Positions 18,877-31,473 are shown, numbered from the stretch's first letter. The stretch: 64,000 bases of DNA from Platanthera guangdongensis (GCA_039583875.1 CM077153.1:115006568-115070567), one strand, 5' to 3'. The notes: generated from the sequence alone by a model not told the origin. Program-made: numbers and translations.

Positions 18877-20765
18877 AATACCCCGATACTTAAGCTTTTA
18901 TTATTTCAGAGCAAAAGTTGGAGATGTACTTATTAGGAATTAAAATAAATCCTAAATTTAGCTACCGCTTGAATTAATTAAAAGAGAGATCAAATTATTA
19001 TCAGGGGTATAAGAGTTATGTCTGAAATCATGAAATTTATTTAAATAAAGGAAAAGTTTTCGCCAAAAAAACTTCTTAAAGTAGCCAAATAGCAAGCAAA
19101 AATTAAAATCGTTAGCTAACAAAAATAGATTGGAATTATAGGAACTTTAGCTTAAGAGTTTAAAGAAAATAATGCAATTTAAAAATTATGCTCTCAAAAA
19201 AATTTTATATTAAGTCTAGAATCATTGAATATGCCTAAGAGGATTGTTTTGGTTTAAGAAGAGGGCTTTGGAGGAGGTAAGGTATATATTTGTTTATCTC
19301 AAAACTCAAAAACAATTTTTTTTGAATATGGATGTTTAGGAAAACGAAGTCTTATTTTCCATAACATGCAATAGTAATTTTTTTTGTAAAACTTCATATA
19401 ACTCAATGTATATGTATAGGAGTAATGAATTATATCCTCTTACTCTGTAACATATAATCTTTTCAAATATTGGATGCTTATGTTTGCAGAACGAAATCTT
19501 ATTCTCATTGACATAGGTTCTTTTAAGGATAAAATATGGGGAGATGGTTTTGTTTCAAAAATAAAACTAGATTTTAATAAAAATAAATTTGAAAGCAACC
19601 TTTATAAATTGAACATTCTTGTGTTTCTAAAAAGCTTGAAGTAGAAATAATTGAATTCTATAGTCGTTTTTTCTAACATAATACACATGCCTCTATTTTA
19701 AATAAATTAGAAGTAGTGCATAAAACAAGTCCTCTATCATAAGAACAAAGCATAAATTTTTTTAAAAACTTAACCCCAGATATTTAAATCTATCAATCTC
19801 TAATTAATAAACGGATAATAAACAAAGAATTAATGAAATTAACTTATAAATACACTCGCAACAAAAGTTTTGGACAGCAAAAAGGGTTAAGAATGGAATA
19901 TTCGAGTTATTTGTTTCATAAATTTTTGGGGGGATTTTTAGAGTTTTCATCATTTTTTGGGGTTTTTAATTATCTTTTTTGGGGAATTTTTGTTTTGTTT
20001 TGCACTTTTTTTGAAATTTTTTGACTTATATCTTTTTTTGTGTTTTGTGTTAATTTTTGTTATTATATACATACTAAAAAAGTGATACGATATATATTTT
20101 TTTTGAACTTTTTTTTTGACAAGTTCTAATTTTTTTTTGTATTTTTGGTTTTATAAGCAAATATTTACAAAATAAGGAATGAGAGAAAAGTTATTTACAA
20201 AGATGAGAAAGAAAGGAAGAGGGGAAAGAGAGAAAAGAATATTTACAAAAATATTTACAAAAAAATATGTGCATAAAGTATTTACAAAAAAATTAGAAAA
20301 TAAAACTAAATTTTTTTTGGAATTTTTGTTTTATAATTTTTGAAATTTTTGTTTTTGTTTTTTTATGATAAAAAGAAAGGAATTTTTTTTTGGAGTTTTC
20401 ATTTAAAATTTTTTTGGAGTTTTAATTTTAATTTTCTTTTATTTTTATATTTTTTTGTATATTTTAAATTTTTTGAGTGCAGAAAATAAAGCAAGAAAAC
20501 ACCCTCATACTTAATTTCAACATTGTCCTCAATGTTGCAACGTAAGTATGCGGAACAAAAAGAAAATGCAATATTTACAAACAAAATAAAGAGCGGGGGT
20601 GGGGGGGTGGGGTAGAAGTTTCCCTGAAAGAAGATCGGGGAGGCGCAGTTTAGGAATCCTACACTATCAAAAATAGCAACGAAAAAGTAAAGAAATAGAG
20701 CAAAAGATAAACATGGGATGTCTCCTAGGAGCGGTTTGTTTATAGTCATGTAGCTTGACTATTTT
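18877..20765 (-). other. Athila 3' untranslated region, A+T-rich
   Basis: About 1.9 kb between the end of pol and LTR A. Very A+T-rich with long T or A runs, and one G-rich patch near 20596 (GGGGGTGGGGGGGTGGGG). Short frames of Phe/Leu/Lys only; I recognise no env or other gene. The bases just right of LTR A (ATACCCCGATACTTAAG) may be the polypurine tract on the minus strand. Confidence 0.6.
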
Positions 20766-21952
20766 GGCGGTTTATATGTTGAGGAGGGTTATGGATTCGA
20801 TATTACCGCCCACAGGATCGCCTACTATATATAATTTTAAGTGATGACCATCCACTTTAAACGAGCCTTTTTTCCGGGTGGGAGATGAGTACGATCCCAT
20901 ATTGCCAAACCTCTTCAACTTTGAAGGGGCCGGACCGTCATGATTTTAGTTTACCGGGAAATAGTCTAAGTTGTGAATTATATAGAAGGATAAGATTCCC
21001 CGGAGAAAAAGTTTGTTGGGTCTTGATTTTTCAATCGTGGTAAAACTTAGAACGCTCCTTATATAACTTATTGCTCTCGAAAGCGTTTGCACGCCATTCA
21101 TCGAGCTCGTTTAGTTGCAGTTTTCTATTTTGAGCAGCTAAGTTAGCGTCAAGATTTAAGAGTTTTAAATCCCAAAGAGCGTGATGTTCTAATTCTACGA
21201 GGAGATGGCACACTTTGTCGTAGACTAATCGATACGGCGTACAACCAATTGCGATTTTGTATGAGGTACGATATGCCCACAACGCATCGTCGAGTTTGAT
21301 GGACCAATATTTCCTATTAAGTGAAACAGTTTTCTCTAATATACGATTAATCTCTCTATTTACTACCTCAACTTGGCCACTAGTTTGAGGGTGATAGGGG
21401 GTGGCAAGTTGTGTGTGATGTCGTATTTAGCTAATGTCTTAGCCATCTGGGTGTTGCAGAAATGCGTTCCCCTATCGCTTACAATAGTGCGAGGAGTGCC
21501 GAAGCGAGAAAATTGTTTTTTAATAAAAGTAATGACGACTCGCGCATCGTTGGTGGGGAGAGCTTGCGCTTCCGCCCACCTCGAACATAGTCGACCGCCA
21601 CTAAAATATAATTATTTTTTAAAGACGGTGGTAGGGGTCCAACGAAATCGATGCCCCATAAAACGAGGACTTCGCATTCTAAAACCAAATTTTGGGGCAT
21701 ATCGTCGCGATGAGAGATGTTACCCAACCGCTGGAAGCTATCGCAGGAGCGCACAAAATTGTGAGCATCTTTGAATAGAGTGGGCCAAAAGAAGCCTGCC
21801 TCCAGCGCCTTTCGCACGGTCCGGTTAGCTTGATAATGCCCACCAGCCAAACCCTCATGGCAGTGCTTAAGAATTTGTGCGCACGCCACACCTGCGACGC
21901 ATCTTTGGGCCTCTTGGTCCGCGCAGATACCAAAAGAAAATGGTCCTCCCAA
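20766..21952 (-). pseudogene. Athila integrase, decayed
   Basis: Zinc-finger region with H-E-G-L-A-G-G-H-Y and C-D-S-F-Q-R (the second Cys of the pair is replaced by Phe), then the core beginning near W-G-I-D-F-V-G-P-L (first catalytic Asp). It ends with a C-terminal part near 21282 with M-W-A-Y-R-T-S-Y-K and N-E-L-D-E-W-R. At least four frameshifts or stops. The end near 20770 matches the end of element D. Confidence 0.8.
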
Positions 21953-21962
21953 AATAAATACT

Positions 21963-22700
21963 TCAAGTCAGAAAAGATTTTCTTGTTTTGCTGGCTGAAA
22001 AGTCTTTTAGGAGCACCCGCGCAACTAAATAGTTCGCAAAATCTGCGAACCAACGCGGGGAAGATGAACTAAAATTTATGGCTAGGAAGCGTTTCTCGGG
22101 AAATCTGTCATTTATGTCAGATTCGACGAGCTCTTCCGCACTAGGATTTTCTAAGCGGGAGAGGTGATCAGCAGCTAAATTTTCTGCGCCCTTCTTATCC
22201 CGGATATCCAAATCAAATTTTTGCAGGAGGATCCATCGAAGAAGGCGAGGCTTCATGTTCGTTTTTGATAACAAATATTTTAAGGTGGAGTGGTCGGTAG
22301 ATACGATAACTTTAGATAGCGTTATATACAAGCGAAAGTTATCAAATGCAAAAACGACGGCTAAAAGTTCCTTTGACATTGTCGTATAATTTCCTTGTGC
22401 GGAAGTGAGCGTCTTGCTAGCATAATAAATAGGATGAAAATATTTGTTTATACGTTGGCCAAGAACGACACCTACGACAATATCACTAGCGTCGCACATA
22501 ATCTCGAATGGAAGGGTCCAATCGGGCGCAACTAAAATGGTTGAATAGATAAGTTTTTCTTTTATAAAGTTAAATGCAGACTCACATTCGCTACTAAAGA
22601 AAAAATTTTATTCCTTTTCCAAGAGGAGAGTAAGTGGCTTTGTTATTTTTGAAAAATCTTAAATGAAACGTCTATAAAAGCCTGCGTGGCCTAAGAAACT
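21963..22700 (-). pseudogene. Athila RT connection and RNase H, decayed
   Basis: From 22499: M-C-D-A-S-D-I-V-V-G with the first RNase H Asp, the E-L-L-A-V-V-F-A-F Glu, and S-T-D-H-S-T-L-K-Y-L with the next Asp, then A-A-D-H-L-S-R-L. The three acidic residues are present. RNase H would degrade the RNA of the RNA:DNA hybrid. The stretch 22700-22500 joins it to RT with frameshifts. Confidence 0.8.
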
Positions 22701-23738
22701 CCTAATAGATTTAACGTTAGAAGGAGGGGAAGTTTTTCGATAATTTCAAATTTGGCCTTATCGACCTCCATCCCCTGAGACGAAATCTTATGGCCGAGAA
22801 CCAAACCTTTTAGAACCATAAAGTTACATTTTTCTTAATTTAAAACAAGATGTGTGTCCTCGCATCGTTGAAGGACACGATCTAAATTGCGAAGACAAGA
22901 CAGGAAAGAGCATCTGAAAACATTGAAGTCATCCATAAAGACTTCCATAATGTCTCCTACCAGCTCGCCAAAGATCGCCAGCATACATCATTGGAATGTA
23001 GCTAGAGCATTGAAGAGGCCACATGGCATTCTTCGGTGGGCGAAGGTACCAAATGTGCAGGTAAAAGTTGTTTTCTCTTGGTCATCGGGGGAAATGGGGA
23101 TTGGGAAAAACCCCGATAAGCCATCAAGAAAACAAAAATATGGATGACCAGATAAACGCTCCAGAATTTGGTATAAGAATGGTAGTGGAAATGGTCCTTA
23201 TGGGTGACATCATTTAGTTTTCTATAATCGATGAACACCCACCAACCCGTAACAGTACGAGTTGGGACGAGTTCATTATGCTCATTTTCCACTATGCTAA
23301 GACCGCTTTTTTTGGGCACGACATGAACGGGAGTATCCCACGTACTATCTGATATAGGATAAATAATCCTCGCATCTAATAATTTAATAATTTCGGCCTT
23401 AACAATGTCTTTCATGTTTGAATTAAGACGTCGTTGCGGCTGAATAATTTTGCGGTAATTATCATGAAGGAAAATCTTATGTGTGCAGAAAGAAGGGTTA
23501 ATCCCTTTTAGGTTAGAAATTTGCCACGCAATTGCGTGGCGATGTTTAAGTAAAACTTCCAATAAATCAAAAGTCTCTGAATTGCTCCAATGCAAAGAAA
23601 TGATAACTGTAAGGGTATCATCTTTTCCCAAAAGGCATATTTGAGTGATTCAAGTAGGGGTTTGAGCTCAAGGCAGGGTGGTTCTTCTAACGTGGTTTTA
23701 ATTTTAATTTCTTTCGATCCAAAATGTTCGAAAGACAA
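22701..23738 (-). pseudogene. Athila reverse transcriptase, decayed
   Basis: The amino part has [15 protein letters not shown] and C-T-H-K-I-F-L, the fingers have I-I-Y-P-I-S-D-S and I-D-Y-R-K-L-N-D. The palm region after about 23130 is frameshifted and the F-x-D-D motif is only partly readable. Very similar in layout to the better copy at 61714-62730. Confidence 0.8.
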
Positions 23739-23884
23739 ATTAGTAGAGTTATCCTCTTCGCAGTTAAAATTTTCGACTGCAAAAATGACGTCATTTAAAA
23801 AAGTAGACTCGAAAATAGGGGAAGAACAATCTCCAAGATAGGTATCTAAATTATAACAAAAGTCATCGCTCGATGACGAGTCTC

Positions 23885-24370
23885 CTATGGTGGGATTAAT
23901 AGAGAAAGTAACTTCATATCATCTCCTACCCGAACGAGGAGACGAACGTTACTTACATCAATTAATGCGCGGGAGGTGGCGAGAAAAGGGCGACCGAGTA
24001 TAATTGGTACATCGGTGTCCTCCTCGATGTCTAAGATGACGAAGTCTACCAAAAAGATAAACTTATCAACTCGGACAAGTACGTCCTCCACTACCCCGAT
24101 GGAAAACTTAACCGAGCGATCCACTAGTTGAATTTGCATTTTAGTAGGGGCCGGAGTGCCCAAACCTAATTTTTGAAAGAGCGAGAATGACATCAAATTA
24201 ATGCTTGCGCCTAAATCTGCAAGAGCGTACTTTACTAATATATTGCCAAAAAGGCACGGGAAGGAGAATCATCCCAGGTCATTTCTTTTAAGGGGCAATT
24301 TATTAGTAAGAGCCGCTGAACAGTCAGCGTTCAGAGATACATGCGAAATATTTTCTAATTTTTATTTATT
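23885..24370 (-). pseudogene. Athila aspartic protease region
   Basis: L-M-S-F-S-L-F-Q-K-L-G-L-G, the V-P-I-I-L-G-R-P-F-L flap/C-terminal block and A-L-I-D-V. In Athila the active-site strand reads A-D-L-G-A just upstream; here that part is in the preceding frame. Cleaves gag-pol in a functional element. Confidence 0.75.
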
Positions 24371-24379
24371 AGAAAGGAG

Positions 24380-26003
24380 TTATTTTAAATATTTTGCATA
24401 CTTAGGCATCTGCAGGATCGCCTCGCAAAAGGGAACATTAATATTAATTTTTTTAAATAATAAAATAAATTTTTCGTACTGCGCGTCCTTATGCTCACTA
24501 TCGAGCTTATGTGGATACGACACATGAGTTCTAATAATTTTTTCGTTTAAAATTTGTAAAGGTGGCATAATCGAAGAAGGGGGAAGAGGGGTCGAAAGTG
24601 AAATATGTACCTGCGGATCAATCTGTTTTGGATCAATCACCTCCTTTCCACTACAGAGGGTTATAGCGTTGATATTCTCACGCGGATTGTGCTTCGTGTT
24701 TCCCGGCAGTGCCCCGAGCGCGTGCTCGGACATCATTCGTGCTAGATGTCCAACCTGGAGTTCTAAGTTTTTTAGCAATCTCGTGATGTTCCAGATATTT
24801 GATTCGTTGGAAGCTATGTATTTAGAAAAATTTTCCTCCATCGGGGAGGGTTTTGGAAGAGGGGGAGGCGGCAGAAATCCGGGCGCAAAAGAATTGGGCG
24901 GGCGCTGCGCATTGTTCGCGTTGCTCCATGAGAAGTTGGGGTGGTTCCTCCAACCCGGATTATAGTTATTACTATAAAGGTTGTTGTTGGGGTTGAAGGA
25001 AGGTCGCCTAGGATCTCCCACATAGTCTACAAACTAATTGACTACGATCACATGAGGGGGAATCTCACAAGGTGGAGTGGAGAAGGCAGTAGACATTTCC
25101 GCCACCTACTTCGTCTGCCTTTCAACATGAAGGGCTAAGTGGGCAGTGGTATCCACTACGAAGAGGTCGGAAGCCTGCTTAGGACATCCCCGTGGGAAGT
25201 TCCATTGGTAGGAGTTCATAGCCATCTCTTAAATAAGAGCTTGGGCAGCGTCGGAGGTCTTATTATTCAAGTTACCCACGACAGCCGCGTCAATCATTTG
25301 ACGTGTCTGATAGTTAAGCCCATTTTAGAAGATTTGAACCTGCAACCACGCAGGCAGCGCGTGGTGCGGACACCTGCAGAGGAATTCTTTAAACCGCTCC
25401 CAAGTCTCAAATAGAGACTCGGAATAGTTCTGCACAAATGAAGAAATGTCCGCCCGCAACTTTGTAGTTTTGGCGGGCGGTAAAATACTTCGTTAAGAAC
25501 AGTTCTGCAAGCTTGGCCCAGGTGGTGATACATCCTTGTGGGAGGGAATTCAACCACGCCTTAGCTTTGGATCTTAAGGAAAATGGGAAAAAGGCACAAA
25601 CAAATGGCATCATCAGTGACTCCATTAATCTTAAAGGTATCATAGATTTCCAAAAAACTAGACAAATGAACGTTCGGGTCCTCATCCAACTGTCGATCGT
25701 ACTGCACGAAATTTTGGATCATTTGGATAACGCTCGATTGATCTCAAAATTATTGTTCGCCACTTTCGGGCGAACAATATTGGACCCAGTATCGTCCAAA
25801 TTCGGCTGGGCGTAATAAGACACTGTACGTTCGACGACCGTGTTCGGATTATTGTCGACCATAACAACGACAGAGGGTTCTCTGACGGATTCTTCGGGAT
25901 CCAAAGAGGGATTTCGGCGTTGAGATTGAATATGCGCAAGTGAGCGTTTGATCTCAGGATCAAAATCCAAATTTTCAGACTCCGAAGGTTGCCCATGGGT
26001 CAT
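24380..26003 (-). pseudogene. Athila gag, decayed
   Basis: ATG at 26003, about 130 bp after the primer site. The N-terminus (M-T-H-G-Q-P-S-E) is open to 25719. The capsid block F-S-L-R-S-K-A-K-A-W-L-N-S-L-P of the retrotransposon gag family is at about 25590-25540, and from 25021 comes an Asn/Pro-rich part with P-G-F-L-P-P-P-P-L-P and M-E-E-N-F-S-K-Y-I-A-S-N-E. The reading passes through at least three frames. Gag forms the particle. Confidence 0.85.
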
Positions 26004-26133
26004 ACACCCGAAAATACAAACAAAATAATAAACTTCTTTTAGATTTTTAAAAAATGTTTTTAAGTTTTTTTAGATTCTAGAAAATAGGTAAAAGTAATAG
26101 ACTTCAGATTTCAAAATAACAACTCGGAGAGTC

Positions 26134-26151
26134 CCAGAGAACGGCGCCAAA
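26134..26151 (-). other. Primer-binding site of the Athila element
   Basis: Minus strand reads TTGGCGCCGTTCTCTGGG, four bases after the LTR end. TGGCGCCGTTG-type sites are usual in Athila and Tat elements; the 3' part is degenerate. Confidence 0.75.
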
Positions 26152-27243
26152 AACTTGATGCGTGCGATGCCCGGCTCTAAATTATCTTGGGCTCACGGCA
26201 GTTCCGTATTTCTCGCGGCGAATTATAGGCAAGTGCACCTATCGCAAGTAATACAGGATATTTGGTGGAATATCGAGATCGTAAATTTCCCGGGAACGGG
26301 TTGATTATCCATACTGCTCCGAAAGAACTATTATTTTACCAAAATATTTATGTTGTCGATTTTAACTAAGAAAAAGCTGGAAATAGATTAAGAACAAGGT
26401 CGATAAAGAAATAACACTCGGTATCGAATTACATTAGGACTAAAATAGATTTGAATAAATAGAGATCTTAGGTTTCAATTCAATTTAAGCGGAAACTTGG
26501 CCGTGGAGGTTCCAAATGAATGAGCTCACCTATCTATAGGAATATCGCTCACCTAAACATTAAGACTATTCGACTGGGCTCTCGTCCAACGAAGGATTCC
26601 TCTTAATGCCCGCACTACGCTATGAACACCGCAATTGGGGGGGGGACCCAATCCGGTAGAATTACGTGCCTCCTCTCTCGAGGGTTAGTGCTAAACTCTC
26701 TTTACCTGGGGGTGAACAGTCCATATGCATGGCCTCTCGGCTAGCTAGTGTATGGATAACGAAAATAGAGATCACACATCGATATGTGGTTCTACATATC
26801 GTTAACCCGGGATAAACCTTAAATATTTTAATTAAATTTAAAAACAAGACCTTTACTTATTTAAAACATTTTATATCCCAATGCCCTTCAATACCGAGGG
26901 CTAAAAGCGATTAGCCACTTATCGGAATGGGGATGGCTTATGAGTTTGGTTAGACGTGAGTTCTAAACTATGCGCTGAAGGGTTCCAAAAAAATAAGAAG
27001 AAAAATAAGATAACCTAATATTAGAAATAGAAAAGCTACTAAAAAAATTAAAAACACACGCACTCAACTAAACGCATAATAAAGAAAAATAAAAGCTAAG
27101 TTACAAAAAAGGAAAATTACATAATTGAAATGACAATTCCTACTCAAACGAGTAGGCGGGAAATTAAAATGGAAAATTGTCAGTCCTAATGAAACGAGTA
27201 AGCGGGAAATTAAAGCGAGTTCTACTTAAACGAGTAGGATAAA

Positions 27244-27306
27244 ATAGATGCACACACGCACACACTCTACATAATGAAAACACACACATACTCTACATAA
27301 ATAAAA

Positions 27307-27377
<71 letters not shown>

Positions 27378-27720
27378 CACATAAGTAAATACTAAAACAC
27401 TCTACATAAAAGAAAAACACACACACTTTGCATGAATAAAAAGAAACACACACTTTGCATAAATGAAAACACACACACACTTTGCATAAATTAAAACACA
27501 CACACACACACACACTTTGCATAAATGAAAACACACACACACACACACTTTGCATAAATGAAGACACACACACACACACACTACTGAAATTAAAACGCAC
27601 ACACGCTATAGAAATAAAAACGCACGCACAAACTCTACATGAAATGAAATACACCCACACACTCTACTGGAAATGAAAACACACCCACTCCACATAAAGT
27701 AAAACACACGCACACACTCT
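27244..27720. repeat. CA-rich repeats and pure (CA)n tract in LTR B
   Basis: Same TTTGCATAAATGAAAACACAC units as LTR A, plus an uninterrupted CA run from about 27310 to 27375 where LTR A has fewer than ten CA units. Confidence 0.9.
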
Positions 27721-28634
27721 ACAAAAATGAAAGAATGCCATAAAAATTAAGTCATACACGCACGCGCACAAACGAAAAAAGCAAAAAATGAAGTTATCTA
27801 GAAATTAAAACAACTACATTTCTACCGCTAGAATGTGTCAGAAATGCATAAAAAGACAAAATAAAAATTATTTGAGCAAAAGAGTTTTCAAATTAATGCG
27901 AGAAAAGCAAGTTCTCAAAAAATTAAAACATTTACATTTTTACCGTTATAATTTGATGGAAATGCATAAAAAGTCGAAATAGAAATTGTTTGAGCAAAAA
28001 TCTTTTTAAGTAAATGCAAAAATTAAAGGTGTTGAAAAATTGAAATAACACATAATCCACTCTAAAAACTTTGTAAAATGGTTTAAAAAGTGGAAGAAAG
28101 TTTAAAAAAGCAAAAGTTTTACAACCTAAAAAAAGAAAATCTAAGTTAAAGAGTAATGAAAATCACTTTTGAAATCATTTTACAAGTTTATAAGAACGAA
28201 TATAAAAGCATAAAAATCCTAAATCTAAACTATTTTAAGGAGTATGATAAGAAAAATGACTATAACAACGACTAGTAATTTTGAGAAAATCTAAAGTAAA
28301 GCAAAGAGATTTTTCATTTTAAAGCATAAATTCAGCAAATCTAACTCATACACGCACACACCCCATACAAAAATGAAAAATAAGGATGCATAAGATTGAT
28401 AAAAGGGAGGCATTCAGAGACATTCCAGAGCAATGTAAGGAGGAATAACTAATAATTTTATTAATAAAGACGTTGATTACAAAAGTTAAAACAAACTTTA
28501 AAAGGAGGTGGAGATTATACTTACATATCACTAAAATAGCTCCTAGCAGCAGCCCCTGACACCAAAATGGTTCAAAATTTGGAACCCCCACACCTTACAA
28601 CAAGGTCCTATTTATAACAAAAAAAATTAGTTTA

Positions 28635-29075
28635 CACGCCCTAGGTCATGGGCGTGTAGGGGGCGTGTTAGCACTATTGGTGAAGTGAAGACGAGCATTC
28701 AATGCAAGTTGACTTTAGGGCAGTCCACATAGAAGTCACGCCCGTGACCCTGCTGACACGGGCGTGTAGCATGGGCGTGTCTGGAAGGTATATCTTGGGG
28801 AAGGCATCATTTCATTTCGTCACCGGCGACGTCTTGTCTCGGACACGTGGCAGTCACGCCCATGTCGAATCTTGACACGGGCGTGTCGGTCAGTTCAACG
28901 ATCTTCGAGCGCAAAACGTCGAGTTGGAGTGACACGGGGCTTGGTCACTGCCGTGTCATATTGGACATAGGCGTGTACTTGGGCGTGTTCAATAATTTCT
29001 TTGGGGCGTCTAATTTCGCTTGGAATTGAAGGTACACGCCCAGGTCACGGGCATGACCTGAAGTACACGGGCGTG
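28635..29075. repeat. CACGGGCGTGT array in U3 of LTR B
   Basis: Array equivalent to that in LTR A, upstream (minus) of the TATA box at 28609. Several CpG positions differ between the two LTRs by C-to-T or G-to-A. Confidence 0.85.
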
Positions 29076-29256
29076 TACTATGCAATTCTTGACTTTTTTC
29101 TGGAAAATTTCAGAAAACAAATAGAGGCTAAGTTAGAATAGTATTTACAAAATAGGAGCATTTTATTGAATAAAATTAAGTAAAAATAATGAAAATAAAT
29201 TAAAACGACTTAATTAACGTATGGAAAATTACGTATATTTACAACTCATCAAACTT

Positions 29257-29592
29257 CCACCCTGGGATGGGCAATGACAATAATAATCCAACGGGGCACT
29301 TGCATTCCTCCTTCACCCGTTGACAGGCCTCACAGTACGTAATAATATATCAGACGTACCTCTTCATTCCAAGCCAACACACGGTCTTCCGCAAGTCGGC
29401 GTACATCTTGGCAATCCTAGGATGCACTGAATACTGAAAGCAATGTGCCTCTCCCAAGATATCTTCCCAAATTTTACCGCCTTCAGGAATGTAAAGCCGA
29501 CCATGGAGATGAACGAGGCCATCTTTTAGGGAATACTCGTCAGTAATCCCATCTTCAATTGACTTAAGCACCGGGGCCAGAGCAGCATCCAT
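29257..29592 (-). pseudogene. Tekay-like integrase zinc domain (copy 1)
   Basis: From 29592 an 80-codon frame with L-Y-I-P-E-G-G-K and E-A-H-C-F-Q-Y-S-V-H-P, K-T-V-C-W-L-G-M-K; after one stop, C-E-A-C-Q-R-V-K-E-E. The H-x-x-x-x-x-H and C-x2-C pairs are kept, which would bind zinc. Ends at the Athila duplication. Confidence 0.8.
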
Positions 29593-29595
29593 TCC

Positions 29596-30160
29596 TTACA
29601 CTGCCCGGATTAGGTCCCGGATATCACAGACTATGCTCATCGCTGTCAAGTACTCCATATACCATTCTGAATGGTCTTTATATACCATGGTAATCTCAAT
29701 TTCTTCGAGCATCCGAGCTAATTTCATACTCATCAATCGGGACTCAAGGCTCGATTCCAGTACCTTTCTGCTCAAAGCATCAGCTACAGAATTTTCATTT
29801 CTATGGTGGTAGTTCAAAGTAAGTTCATAATCACATAAAAAATCTAACCACCGCCGCTGTCACAAATTCAATTCCTTTTGAGTATGAACATACTTAAGAT
29901 TCTTGTGGTCTGAAAAGATTTCACAGTAGATGACATATCGATAGTGTCTCCAAACCTTTAAGGTGAATACCACTACTCCCAATTCTAAATCATGTACTGG
30001 ATAGTTGACTTCATGCTTCTTCAGCTGTCTTGAAGCATACGCAATCACATGTCCGTACTGTATCAATACTGCTCCAATCCCTTGATACGACGCGTTAGTG
30101 TAAACTTGAAATCCTTCCTTCCGGGATGGAAGGACTAGGATGGGTGTGGTAGTAAGTCTG
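29596..30160 (-). pseudogene. Tekay-like RNase H (copy 1)
   Basis: V-Y-T-N-A-S replaces the usual Y-T-D-A-S, so the first catalytic Asp is Asn. [13 protein letters not shown] with the Glu, F-S-D-H-K-N-L with an Asp and V-A-D-A-L-S-R follow. Stops near 29858 and 29595. The Asp-to-Asn change is absent from copy 2. Confidence 0.85.
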
Positions 30161-31070
30161 TCCTTCAGTTCTTGGAATGCATCTTTACACTAGGGTGTCC
30201 ACTCATATGGCACACCTTTCTTTGTCAGAGTAGTAAGAGGAAGGGTAATCCTTGAGAATCCCTTCACAAACTTGCGATAATACCCGGGAAGTCCAAGATA
30301 ACTCCGCACATCGGTCGTTGACTTCAAGGGTGACCATTCCTTCATGGCATGCACTTTAGCCGGATCCGCCGCTAGTCCAGCCCCACTGATCACATGTCCC
30401 AAGAAGGCAACTTCTTGGAGCAAGAATTCACACTTGCTGAACTTGACAAACAAGGTGTGCTCTTTTAAGTTCTTCAGTACCAAGGTCAGATGTTCTACAC
30501 GATCTTCCTCTGTCTTTGAGTAGACCAAAATGTCACTGATTAAGACGATGACGAAGATGTCTAGATAAGTCTCAAACACTTTGTTCATCAGACTCATGAA
30601 AGATGAGGGGCATTTGTGATCCCAAACGGCATCACGGTGAGCTCGTCGTGCAAGCAGTACCTTGAGCTAAAAGCTATTTCATGTATGTCCTCCTCTTGTA
30701 TCCTCAAATGGGTAATACCCCGAGCACAAATCTTACTTGGAGAACCAATGAACACCTACCAATTGATCAAACAATTCATCGATAAGTGGTGGTGGATAGG
30801 TGTTCCACACTGTCAGTCAGTTAAGCTCCCGATAGTCTAAACATAATCGTAAGGTCCCATCCTTCTTCTTAATTAACAGAACAGGGGATCCCCAATGTGA
30901 TGAGCTGGGGAGAATAAATCTTGATTCCACCAATTCTTGCAACTGAACTCGAAACTCTGTGAGTTCCTTCGGGGCCATTCGATAAGGGGTCTAGGAGACG
31001 GGCTTGGCAACCGTTACTAGCTTAATTTGAAATTCCACCTCTCTATGCGGGGGTAGTCCTAACAATTTCT
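30161..31070 (-). pseudogene. Tekay-like reverse transcriptase (copy 1)
   Basis: Begins with a [10 protein letters not shown] block, then [13 protein letters not shown] and C-L-D-Y-R-E-L-N. The active-site strand reads V-L-I-S-D-I-L-V-Y-S: the usual F-x-D-D is L-I-S-D, so one catalytic Asp is lost. From 30597 a clean frame runs through V-A-F-L-G-H-V-I-S and Y-Y-R-K-F-V-K-G-F-S. Several stops in the palm. Confidence 0.85.
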
Positions 31071-31473
31071 CAAGAAATTCCTCGAGAAAATCCCGCACCA
31101 CTCGCACATCCTTCATATCTATTATCATCTCTTTCAGTTCGAAACATATCATGTAGACTTCCTCACACCCTCATGTGAGCTTTCAAGGCCTGAATCGAAG
31201 ATAGTAACAAGCATGGAGTGAATCTTATACCTTGGAAAATGTCATCAGTGTCTTCATGTCTCAAGTAAATCCGCTTCTCTGCGCAGTCAATTCTTACGTA
31301 ATCTCAGTCCAATCATGACATGCCCAGAATGAGATCGAATTCTGGCATCCTCAAAACTGTGGTAGGGGTATTGAAGATCTTCCCCCAAGGAGTATCTCCA
31401 GTTCGCACTTAGCGGTTGCGGTCATCTCAGAGCCATCTGAGAGGCATACTCTTCGAGTAATACTAGTGAAATA

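Larger units (their letters stand above)
15830..29251 (-). mobile_element. Complete Athila-type gypsy element, 13.4 kb
   Basis: Two 3-kb LTRs (TGATGC...ACTCATCA on the plus strand), a TGGCGCC-type primer site, gag, protease, RT, RNase H and integrase on the minus strand, and a perfect AACTT duplication. It sits inside the Tekay-like integrase gene. All coding regions are broken. The LTRs differ at roughly one base in ten over the first 300 bp by eye, so the insertion is old. No env-like frame is recognised. Confidence 0.95.
26156..29251 (-). repeat. 5' LTR of the Athila element (LTR B)
   Basis: 3096 bp, collinear with LTR A. It ends at ACTCATCA followed by AACTT (29252-29256). It carries the same U3 array, TATA box and CA-rich repeats, with a much longer CA tract. 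Confidence 0.92.

Noticed and set aside
22701..31070. Endogenous pararetrovirus (caulimovirid) origin of the RT sequences
   Set aside because: Each RT has integrase and LTRs in the Ty3/gypsy or Ty1/copia order; no movement-protein or viral coat domain is seen.
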